IMG/VR virus record: IMGVR_UViG_3300032883_000050
Span: 1 to 32,346 of that record
Length of the DNA stretch: 32,346 nt
Direction: 5' to 3' (one strand)
Source of the DNA: a virus
Shown: positions 14,586 through 21,300 of the stretch, one piece after another
Layout of the letters: the number at the start of each line of letters is the position of its first letter
Numbering within the stretch: the first letter of the stretch is position 1
Notes under the pieces: model-generated
The model's database searches: none
The model's input: only the letters and a program-made list of their open reading frames with translations
What the model was told of the DNA's origin: nothing
Position numbers and translations under genes: made by a program

Positions 14586-16139
14586 TTACAACTTGCTTAC
14601 CGCTCCAATAGAGACTGCGCCAGTGGTCGTCGCACCCAGACACGCAATCGCAATGTTATCCGCTGATATTTCGGGATCGCTTTTCGCCACGTCGGGAATC
14701 GCAATCGAATTGCCGCGTTGTGTCGCGGTCGGGAAGCCATTGATGAGTCGCCAGCAGTTCGCCGCAAGCCCCCACGTCTGCCCGCCGTTCCAGGTCGTGT
14801 AAATCAGACCTTTCGGCGTAACATTCGCGCCAACCATAAAGCCGACTTCTTTTGTCGCAAACTTTACGTCTTTGAGAGTGGTCGGAGAACCAGGGAGCGT
14901 AACCGCTGTCCAAGTTGCGCCGCCGTCCATCGTCCAACGTGCCGCGCCCGCATTGTCCACAACCCAAAAGTAGGATTGTCCTAGCACGTCGAGATTTTGC
15001 AAAGTCCCCGCGCCAGGATTAGCGGCGGTCAACGCCCAGGATTGTCCGCGATTGTAGGAAACGACGCAATGCGCCGCTGCACCTACCGCCACGACGACGC
15101 CGTAGTCGGTCAGTCCGCGAATCGCGCTTAGGTTGGAAGTCGTCGCTACGCCCGCATCAAGCACCGTGACGCCTTGCGTGATGTCGGTGATCTTGTAAAG
15201 GTATCCGCCTAGACCGCACGCATACGCCTCGCGGGGATTGGCAACCCAAATATCCGTGATGCCTTTGCCTGCCGCAATACCCGCCGTGACCGTTGTCCAA
15301 GTCGAGCCAATCGGCGCGCCCGTAAACGGATTGAGCGCGATGTAGAAAAGTTTGTCTTCGGCAGAACTTGTAACAACTAGATAGTCTCCCAGGACACGAA
15401 TCTTGTCTGGATCAACTGCCGCACCAATGCCTGTGATTGCAAGCGTCGTCCAGGTCTTGCCGCCGTTCAGCGAGTAGTGCGAAGTAGGCGACCCGCCGTT
15501 GTGCTTTTGAATGGCGTACATCGCTTGCGTTCCGTCGTCCCACGTTCCAAATTCACCTGTGCGAACCCACGAGCCGTAAACCACGTCAAGTGCTTCGTCG
15601 GTTGTAGTGAGTTTGTCACCAAAGCCCATTTGTCCGATGGGATAGATGGAGTCAAAGGTCATGTTCAACTTGTCTTCAAGGCGCGCATCGGCTGCCCAGT
15701 CGGAGCGTTTGCCCATCGCCTTGTTTTCGGTTCGTCCGCCCGAATAGATGATCGCTCCATCGTCCGCGCCATTCACAAAGTCGGAAATGTCGCGCGCCAT
15801 ACCGATGTACTCGTAGATATTGCACAAGCCCAAGCGCCCCAGTTGGTGCGGGACTGAGCCGTGTCGTTCGAGCAGGGTCAGGGTCGCTTTCGGCAAAGTC
15901 CCAGGCGCAGCAATCGTCTTGCTAATCAGATTGTAACGCCCGTCAGTCATGCGCGAGTCCGGCGCCCAGACTGGCGCAATCGTTCCAAATTCTGGAATCG
16001 TTGCAGAGTCCAGCGTCATGTACTGAAAGTCTTGCCCGTAGAACGCGGGCGCGTTCATCGGCAACGCCCCGCCGTTGAATTGGAAATAGTGCCGAACGTG
16101 CCGCGTCATTCGGATTTCATTACTTGTGGGAACTGACAT
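14586..16139 (-). CDS. Major tail protein candidate with C-terminal Asp-box beta-propeller
   Basis: A 517-aa protein. Residues 1-190 look like a structural, tube-like domain with no propeller features. From about residue 200 on there are four Asp-box motifs: SLNGGKTW (223), SYNRGQSW (361), TMDGGATW (403) and TWNGGQTW (449), with blades resembling Ycf48/BNR propellers. It is the only gene between capsid and tail chaperone of suitable size and position for the major tail protein, so by elimination the N-terminal domain is called tail tube and the propeller would be displayed on the tail surface. The alternative is a separate tail decoration protein, with the tube encoded elsewhere. Starts 11 nt after the connector gene. 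Confidence 0.65.
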   Translation of the reverse strand: MSVPTSNEIRMTRHVRHYFQFNGGALPMNAPAFYGQDFQYMTLDSATIPEFGTIAPVWAPDSRMTDGRYNLISKTIAAPGTLPKATLTLLERHGSVPHQLGRLGLCNIYEYIGMARDISDFVNGADDGAIIYSGGRTENKAMGKRSDWAADARLEDKLNMTFDSIYPIGQMGFGDKLTTTDEALDVVYGSWVRTGEFGTWDDGTQAMYAIQKHNGGSPTSHYSLNGGKTWTTLAITGIGAAVDPDKIRVLGDYLVVTSSAEDKLFYIALNPFTGAPIGSTWTTVTAGIAAGKGITDIWVANPREAYACGLGGYLYKITDITQGVTVLDAGVATTSNLSAIRGLTDYGVVVAVGAAAHCVVSYNRGQSWALTAANPGAGTLQNLDVLGQSYFWVVDNAGAARWTMDGGATWTAVTLPGSPTTLKDVKFATKEVGFMVGANVTPKGLIYTTWNGGQTWGLAANCWRLINGFPTATQRGNSIAIPDVAKSDPEISADNIAIACLGATTTGAVSIGAVSKL

Positions 16140-16150
16140 TTTGATTCTCC

Positions 16151-17590
16151 TTAATTGTTCGTGATACCACGAATCAAGCGTAAATGTTTAGTTTGCCGCC
16201 ACGCATCTACCGCGCCCCGTCGCGTTCCCCAGGGACACGACAAGTCGGCATTGTCTACTCTGTAACCATCTGTCCGATCCATGATTTGCGCCAAGTCTTT
16301 CTGCCAGCGCATGATCTCGCGGTTGGCTTCATCGCACGCACTGATTCGATTGTCCAATTGCGCGCAACTCAATCGAAAGTCCGCCACTTGGAATTTGCTA
16401 TCGATCTGCCCATCGCCTGCGAGTGGATAGCCCGCGTTGTATCGAATCAGAACCTTGTCAGGCGGTCGCATCAAGCCGCTCGACCAGGGCGGGTTCGTCG
16501 CGTTCCATAGTCCCGTCGTCGCGTCGTAAATCGCAGAGCCAGGAATAACGATGCCTAGTTTGCCGTTGCCGTTGATGCCTACTCTCGCAATGCTGTATGC
16601 TTGCGCGGCTGGGTCAGTGTTTCCAGATGTAGAAATCAGTCCGCCAAAGATACCTTGCCAACCCGTATAAGGTAGAGTCTGCCAAATGAATTTGCCTTGC
16701 GCCGTGTCAACCGTATTCCCCGTTGAGTCGCAACTGCGTTGATAAACTTCGAGCGTTGACACAAAGTTGGTGCTAGTCGCTGGATCGAGGTCTTGCGCGT
16801 TGTAAGGTTCATAAAGAATCGGCTTGCCGAGCATCCATGCCTTGCCCTTGATCGCGCAAATGCCGCTCGCAATCGAGACGCGCACAGGATTGATGCGCCA
16901 GCGGTCTCCCGCTGATTCTCCGTTCAATCGATCTCCAACTGAAAAGTAAACAGCGATTTGATTCGGGTCAGTGACTGCCGTTGCCAGAGTTAGCGTAAAC
17001 GTTTCATTCAACCCGTCGCCATCTGCGTCAGAGTAAACGACGATCGGAGTTGCCAGCAAAGTGAGCGATTCAATTCCGCACGCTTTGATGTATCCCTCTT
17101 TGAGCGTGACCGATTTCCAGTGTCCGCTTCCGCCGACTGGGTTGATCGCCCACAAACTTTTATCATAGAATGTCGGGTAGTCATTGATTTCTTCCGTGAC
17201 GAAATGCGGCGCAATCGCATAGCCCAAATAATCTTTGAGTCGGCTTTCCGCCTCGATGATCGCTTGCCGAATCTCATTGCGTCCCGTTGATTCTTTCGTC
17301 TGGTAGGCGTATTCCTTGACAACGGAGTTACACGCCGAGGTTACGGGGACGGTTGCGTTTGCAAAGCCCCAGAAATGCCAAGCGTTGTAATGCAATTGCA
17401 ACCTAAATTGTTCGAGTGACAATAGCGGCGCGGTTTGCGGTGTTACGGTTGCGGCACTTGGCGCACTCGTTAGCAGAATATCGCCCGCCACCATGACCGT
17501 TGCGGCGTGAGCATACGTCAACCAACGCAAAGCCCAGGTCAAACCGCTTTTGCTATCATCCCCGCCCGCGCCGATATAATAAATGTTCAC
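16151..17590 (-). CDS. Putative head-tail connector / adaptor protein
   Basis: A 479-aa protein starting at GTG, which overlaps the upstream stop (GTGA). The N-terminal 40 residues (YYIGAGGDDSKSGLTWALRW) resemble the opening of beta-helix proteins. Residues about 100-135 contain GRNEIRQAIIEAESRLKDYL and GYAIAP, the helix pattern of gp6-like head-tail adaptors. Later segments mention metal-binding-like DADGDGLNET (about 190) and NYNAGYPLAG-type text typical of adaptor C-termini (IRYNAGYPLAGDG). Position just before the tail protein supports a head completion or adaptor role. It is far longer than usual adaptors (100-200 aa), so extra domains are present. Confidence 0.55.
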   Translation of the reverse strand: MNIYYIGAGGDDSKSGLTWALRWLTYAHAATVMVAGDILLTSAPSAATVTPQTAPLLSLEQFRLQLHYNAWHFWGFANATVPVTSACNSVVKEYAYQTKESTGRNEIRQAIIEAESRLKDYLGYAIAPHFVTEEINDYPTFYDKSLWAINPVGGSGHWKSVTLKEGYIKACGIESLTLLATPIVVYSDADGDGLNETFTLTLATAVTDPNQIAVYFSVGDRLNGESAGDRWRINPVRVSIASGICAIKGKAWMLGKPILYEPYNAQDLDPATSTNFVSTLEVYQRSCDSTGNTVDTAQGKFIWQTLPYTGWQGIFGGLISTSGNTDPAAQAYSIARVGINGNGKLGIVIPGSAIYDATTGLWNATNPPWSSGLMRPPDKVLIRYNAGYPLAGDGQIDSKFQVADFRLSCAQLDNRISACDEANREIMRWQKDLAQIMDRTDGYRVDNADLSCPWGTRRGAVDAWRQTKHLRLIRGITNN

Positions 17591-17880
17591 AACGAACCGC
17601 CCACCACGTAAACCGCTATCGTCACGTTGCCCTCAGTAATTCCCGTCGTGTCGGTGTAAACAGGCATGGCTTCGATTCGACCGTCTAGCCAGTACGTTCC
17701 GCCGTTTTGCACTAAGTCGCTCGCTTGCAAAACCTTCACGCGCTTGGCGGGTTGACCGAGAACCGATCTACCATCTGTCGGAATAGCAGGATAGCCGTAA
17801 ACAGAAATGGCTACTCCGCCTTCGGTGATATTATCGGTTACAATCGCAACGGGCATTGCGCTTCCGCCGTCTGCGTTCAT
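17587..17880 (-). CDS. Small beta-strand structural protein
   Basis: A 97-aa protein made of two similar halves: 'MPVAIVTDNITEGGVAISVYGY' region near the start and 'MPVYTDTTGITEGNVTIAVYVV' region near the end, both of the form MPV-x-T-x(4-5)-TEG-x-V-x-I-x-VY. The internal repeat suggests a duplicated beta element. ATGA overlap with the glycosyltransferase gene upstream and GTGA with the connector gene downstream tie it to the assembly operon. Similar tiny proteins occur near head-tail junction genes in other phages; the role is unknown. Confidence 0.65.
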   Translation of the reverse strand: MNADGGSAMPVAIVTDNITEGGVAISVYGYPAIPTDGRSVLGQPAKRVKVLQASDLVQNGGTYWLDGRIEAMPVYTDTTGITEGNVTIAVYVVGGSL

Positions 17881-18530
17881 TGGTGATCCCTCGCATCATT
17901 CCATTCGTGTTTGTGTTTCGGGTCGGCAAATCTCTGCAAGATAAAATCTCCCTCGTGATGATAAAACGGTTCGGGCTTGCCTGGGTTTTCTCTCTGCCAA
18001 ATCTTGCGCGCAATGTCCATTAGGAAAAATCCATCATAGATTCCGTTGACTTGCGGCACTCTAAATTCAGGATACTTGTTTCGTAGCCGGGTCGGAAAGC
18101 AAACCGTCGTCCCCGCAAAATTCACATCGCGCCATTCTTCCGTTTGCCCATCGCGCGTTCCACCAATCCATTTCGTTTTACAATGATACTTGCCAATCAT
18201 CCATGCGTCGGGGTGTTGTTCAATTGTTTTGACAACTTCGGCAAGATGGTTCGCGCCGTAGAAATCATCGTCCGACCAACTGACCAGCCAACCCTCGCCT
18301 AGCGCATCACACGCCGCTTGCTGAAAAGCATCTGCCCAGTTTCCTTCTTGCCGCTCGAAAAGCCGCGTTGAGCAATCCGTGTTTCGCGCCAGGTCTTGTG
18401 CCGCGTCGTTTATTTTCGTTGGCAGAATATAGACGGCAGTTGGCTTGACCGTTTGCGCGTTGATTTGTCGTGCCACTTCTTCCCAGCGCCACGTTCGCCA
18501 CGTCGCAAGGCAGACTGCGATTCTAGTCAT
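17877..18530 (-). CDS. Glycosyltransferase, GT-A fold (family 2-like)
   Basis: A 217-aa protein opening RIAVCLATWRT, with PTAVYILPTKIND as the second strand and the metal-binding DXD-type motif WSDDDF at residues 85-90, then 'HLAEVVKTIEQHPDAWMIGKY'. This is a compact GT-A nucleotide-sugar transferase. Near the end, EPFYHHEGDFILQRF could be the acceptor side. It overlaps the DUF1360 gene by 8 nt and is coupled to the small structural gene by ATGA. In this operon it probably modifies a virion protein or a host surface glycan. Sugar and acceptor cannot be told. Confidence 0.8.
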   Translation of the reverse strand: MTRIAVCLATWRTWRWEEVARQINAQTVKPTAVYILPTKINDAAQDLARNTDCSTRLFERQEGNWADAFQQAACDALGEGWLVSWSDDDFYGANHLAEVVKTIEQHPDAWMIGKYHCKTKWIGGTRDGQTEEWRDVNFAGTTVCFPTRLRNKYPEFRVPQVNGIYDGFFLMDIARKIWQRENPGKPEPFYHHEGDFILQRFADPKHKHEWNDARDHQ

Positions 18531-18834
18531 GCTCTAACTTGTAAAGGAAACTTGCCGCGCCTGATAGCGCAAGCCAGTTGAAAACAAAATCAGTCAGATT
18601 ATTGAACGGCAGAAATATCGCCGCGATAAGTCCAAAATAGAACGAGAGACAGACAGGGCAACCAATACCCTCGGATAACCAATGCTTATCACCTGGTTTG
18701 TATTTGATATATCGGTATTCAAACTCGACAACCCGTCCGCGCAGTTTGTCAAATACAGCAAAAAATCCTGTCTCTATCGCTATCATCCGAGAGACCCTGT
18801 AGACTGCGAACACGGCAAGGATGAATTGAATCAT
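18523..18834 (-). CDS. DUF1360-type small membrane protein
   Basis: The start was placed at ATG 18834 (MIQFILAVFAVYRVSRMIAIETGFFAVFDKLR in outline), giving 103 aa and an ATGA overlap with the upstream glycosyltransferase; a longer in-frame reading from 19020 would lie inside that gene. Two hydrophobic helices (about residues 2-15 and 58-90) and the motif GIGCPVCLSFYFG are characteristic of DUF1360, a phage and bacterial membrane-protein family of unknown role. Finding it between glycosyltransferases suggests a membrane platform for glycan or lipid-linked sugar handling, which is inference. Confidence 0.75.
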   Translation of the reverse strand: MIQFILAVFAVYRVSRMIAIETGFFAVFDKLRGRVVEFEYRYIKYKPGDKHWLSEGIGCPVCLSFYFGLIAAIFLPFNNLTDFVFNWLALSGAASFLYKLEHD

Positions 18835-19445
18835 GCGGCAACCTGTTCGTAGGATTGCGTCGTCGTTCCCCAGGAGTGAGAGCAATACGGCTCTCGATCC
18901 GCCTTCGCTAATGCACCCGTATAATGCTGGGGCAAGAAATATGCACTCGGATAGATTTTTACCTTGCCGACGTAGCCCTTGATTGTTTGCGTCAAGTATC
19001 CGGGACCAACCTGTAACCAAGCAGGGTGTTCGTTCATATCGCGCATGAATGTAATTCCCGCCACTAACTTTTTAATGAGCGTGTTGCCTAACTCCGCGCC
19101 CATGATTCCGCTTGCGACAAGTCCAGGTCTCACTGTTTCCGATTCGTAGACGGCAAAGAATTCGTTATCAAGCAAATCGTCGGTCAGGGGTCGTAGTGCA
19201 ACCGTATCGGCATCGATGTAGATTCCGCCGAATCTTTCAAGCATCTCGAATCGCGCCACGTCGCTTTTGCCGTTCCAGGTATTGATCTGTTGCCACTTGT
19301 CAAGATTTGAAAGCAACAGCGGCATATCCCAGTCGCGCCATAGTTTGTACTCAAAACTCGGATTGAGTTTTTGCCACGTCGCCATATTCTCAAATGGCGC
19401 GGACTTGTCGCCAAACCAGCATTGATGAATAATGCGCGGTATCAT
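18831..19445 (-). CDS. Glycosyltransferase with DXD motif (GT32 / OCH1-like)
   Basis: The start was set at ATG 19445 (MIPRIIHQCWFGDKSAP), overlapping the upstream stop as ATGA; the in-frame extension to 19589 lies inside the previous gene. The 204-aa protein shows the hallmark IPRIIHQCWFG opening, then SDVARFEMLERFGGIYIDAD at residues 61-80 with the DXD motif at 78-80 that binds the metal-nucleotide-sugar. This is the Gly_transf_sug family, used by bacteria and phages to add hexoses to polysaccharides or glycoproteins. It is encoded between another glycosyltransferase and DUF1360. Confidence 0.88.
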   Translation of the reverse strand: MIPRIIHQCWFGDKSAPFENMATWQKLNPSFEYKLWRDWDMPLLLSNLDKWQQINTWNGKSDVARFEMLERFGGIYIDADTVALRPLTDDLLDNEFFAVYESETVRPGLVASGIMGAELGNTLIKKLVAGITFMRDMNEHPAWLQVGPGYLTQTIKGYVGKVKIYPSAYFLPQHYTGALAKADREPYCSHSWGTTTQSYEQVAA

Positions 19446-20620
19446 GCGGATTCTTTCATCTTGCGCGCTTTCGGCGCGCGTTTGACCTTGACCGCTTCTT
19501 CGATATATTCCGCACATCCGCAAATCACATCGCCTTCTAGGGCTTGGCATATCCCGCGCGCATCGACAAAGTTTCTTGGGTGTCCGCACTCAATACATAC
19601 TTTGATTTCGACTTGCGGCACAGGCGGGGGACTGGGTAGAATCGGGTTCTGTTGAATCACTTGCGGCAGTTCGGGCTTGCGTGCTTTCAAAACGCTGTTC
19701 GGCACTTGTCGCCAGTTGCCACGATTGTATAATTCTTGCGCGTGAATGTTTTTGACCTTGACAAAGCGCGTCATCGGGTCGTTTGCGCCGCGATAGACCG
19801 TTCCGTCTTCCATCCGAAACGGAATCGCCCCCTGATTCGTTCCCAGATATTCAAATACCATTTCGTCGCCTGCAACCGAGTCGGGGGGCAGGGCGTTGAC
19901 GAGCATTTGCGCGGCTTGCGTTGCCTTGCTATTCTTTGGACAGCATCCCATGAGCGGAATCCTTTCGCTGATATAATCTGCAAATAATTGTTGTTCGTCG
20001 TTATAAATCTCTGCGTGTTTCCTGTAATGCGCCTCTCGGTTTATGCCCGTTCCGACTCGATAGAGAATTAGTGGAACTGGGACGCGCTCGCCGCAAAAAC
20101 CATTCACGCCAAGTTGAATATACAGCAACCAATCTTCCCAGCCTTGAATGACTTCATCGAATCCACCGATTGATCGAATAGATTCAGTTGGCACGAGTGC
20201 CGTGACCGTATGAATGTTTGAACGCAAAAGAAATTTGCGGTCATACGGATAAGCAGGGTAGTAGTCGTTATCGTGAAACGAATCGCCGTAGAGATAATTG
20301 GCGGTATAGTCTGGGTTGGCATACGCTCGCAAAAGTGATTCAATGGCAACATCAACCGCCATGTCGTCTGCGTCCAAGAAAAACACAAATGGCGTGTCTA
20401 CTTGTTCAATGGCTAGATTGCGCGCAATCGCCGCGCCCTGGTGTCCTTTGGTATTCACCACCTTGACACCTGCATTGATGCGAAGCGGTTTGCCCGTATC
20501 ATTGGCAACGATTATTTTATGGGCTTGAATTGTTTGATTTGTTAAAGAACGTAAAGCATCTGGCAGATATTTAACATGAATGTCTGCAACGGGCATCACC
20601 ACCGTTACAATGGGTTTCAT
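19442..20620 (-). CDS. Family 2 glycosyltransferase with C-terminal zinc-ribbon-like tail
   Basis: A 392-aa protein. Residues 1-220 are a GT2 domain: VTVVMPVADIHVKYLPDALR, IIVANDTG, FFLDADDMA (DXD at 83-86), and WEDWLLYIQLG with the ED acid pair typical of the active site. Residues about 255-305 form a second small beta domain (FEYLGTNQGAIPFRMEDG..YRGAND), which I recall as a phage-specific module. The C-terminus has CIECGHPRN...C...CGC, a zinc-ribbon-like cluster, and a basic end (KRAPKARKMK). AAAGGA lies upstream of the ATG. The HNH promoter begins at the base right after its start codon. Confidence 0.85.
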   Translation of the reverse strand: MKPIVTVVMPVADIHVKYLPDALRSLTNQTIQAHKIIVANDTGKPLRINAGVKVVNTKGHQGAAIARNLAIEQVDTPFVFFLDADDMAVDVAIESLLRAYANPDYTANYLYGDSFHDNDYYPAYPYDRKFLLRSNIHTVTALVPTESIRSIGGFDEVIQGWEDWLLYIQLGVNGFCGERVPVPLILYRVGTGINREAHYRKHAEIYNDEQQLFADYISERIPLMGCCPKNSKATQAAQMLVNALPPDSVAGDEMVFEYLGTNQGAIPFRMEDGTVYRGANDPMTRFVKVKNIHAQELYNRGNWRQVPNSVLKARKPELPQVIQQNPILPSPPPVPQVEIKVCIECGHPRNFVDARGICQALEGDVICGCAEYIEEAVKVKRAPKARKMKESA

Positions 20621-20649
20621 TTGACTTTTAATCCTTTGAGAGTTATAAT
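20621..20649 (+). promoter_or_regulatory. Sigma70 promoter of the second HNH cassette
   Basis: TTGACT (20621-20626), a 17-nt spacer, then a perfect TATAAT (20644-20649) on the plus strand. The -35 box begins directly next to the start codon (CAT, 20618-20620) of the minus-strand glycosyltransferase. It points at the HNH gene 20767-21258. Confidence 0.88.
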
Positions 20650-20659
20650 CATCTCAAAT

Positions 20660-20745
20660 GAATGACTTGGGGAAGCAAGTCGTTTCTATTATCTCGATTC
20701 AATCGCCTCATTTGCGCGGGCTTCCCCCCGCGTGAGTGAGGCGAT
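20660..20745 (+). ncRNA. Leader RNA of the second HNH gene, two hairpins with kissing loops
   Basis: Hairpin 1 pairs 20660-20669 with 20676-20685 (10 bp, two G-U) and closes the 6-nt loop GGGAAG. Hairpin 2 pairs 20702-20720 with 20727-20745 in an uninterrupted 19-bp stem (three of the pairs are G-U) and closes the 6-nt loop CTTCCC. The two loops are exact complements, so a six-base-pair kissing interaction is possible. The element lies about 5 nt after the expected transcription start and ends before CGTTTTGAAAGGA, which includes four T and the ribosome binding site. It could work as an attenuator or translation gate. No described RNA class was recognised. Confidence 0.7.
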
Positions 20746-20766
20746 CCGTTTTGAAAGGACAAACGA

Positions 20767-21258
20767 ATGTCTACAATTATTGTTGTAAAAGGAACATCTA
20801 ACCACGTCGTTAGCGAACACAATGCCGACCTTGCAGAAAAACATTGGTCAGTTGATCGCGGCGGTTATGCTCGCCGTAACATCGGCAGTTTTATTTACAA
20901 GGGCGAAAAACTTCATCGCGTAGTTGCCGAGAGAAAATACAATCGCAAGATTGCAAAGGGTGAATACGTTGACCATATCAACGGCGATATTTTCGATGAC
21001 CGCGATGAGAACATCCGCATTGTCACGCCCACGCAAAGCAATCAAAACAAGCGCAAGCACAAAGACAACACAAGCGGTTATATCGGCGTTGTCCTTCACA
21101 AAGAATTAAAGTTCAAGAAATACAACGCCCGTATCCAGGTCGATGGAAAAGAAATCTCGCTTGGGTATTATGCTACCGCCGAAGAAGCACATCGCGTTCG
21201 TCGCGCGGCTGAGTTAAAGTACTTTGGCGAATATGCCCGCCAAGATGATTACGATTGA
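20767..21258 (+). CDS. HNH homing endonuclease with AP2 domain, second copy
   Basis: A 163-aa endonuclease with the same build as the copy at 13970: HNH residues H50 (KLHRVV), D69-H70 (YVDHINGD) and N82 (DENIRIVT), followed by an AP2 domain at about 103-156 (SGYIGVVLHK, YNARIQVDGK, SLGYYATAEEAHRVRRAA). The two proteins are clearly related in domain plan but differ much in sequence, so they are not a recent duplication. AGGA lies 7 nt before the ATG. It is transcribed against the surrounding capsid and glycosyltransferase genes, and followed at once by a strong terminator. Confidence 0.93.
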   Translation: MSTIIVVKGTSNHVVSEHNADLAEKHWSVDRGGYARRNIGSFIYKGEKLHRVVAERKYNRKIAKGEYVDHINGDIFDDRDENIRIVTPTQSNQNKRKHKDNTSGYIGVVLHKELKFKKYNARIQVDGKEISLGYYATAEEAHRVRRAAELKYFGEYARQDDYD

Positions 21259-21261
21259 ATC

Positions 21262-21297
21262 GAGAGGGGTTAGAGAAAATCTAGCCCCTCTCTTTTT
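21262..21297 (+). terminator. Intrinsic terminator of the second HNH gene
   Basis: GAGAGGGGTTAGA (21262-21274) pairs with TCTAGCCCCTCTC (21280-21292) in a 13-bp stem with a 5-nt loop, followed by TTTTT (21293-21297). It ends plus-strand transcription 3 nt before the minus-strand capsid stop codon. On the minus strand no T-run follows the hairpin, so capsid-operon transcription should pass. Confidence 0.92.
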
Positions 21298-21300
21298 ACA

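Noticed and set aside
18831-19020. Upstream extension of the DUF1360 gene
   Set aside because: The in-frame stretch lies inside the glycosyltransferase gene; the ATGA overlap at 18834 gives the better start.
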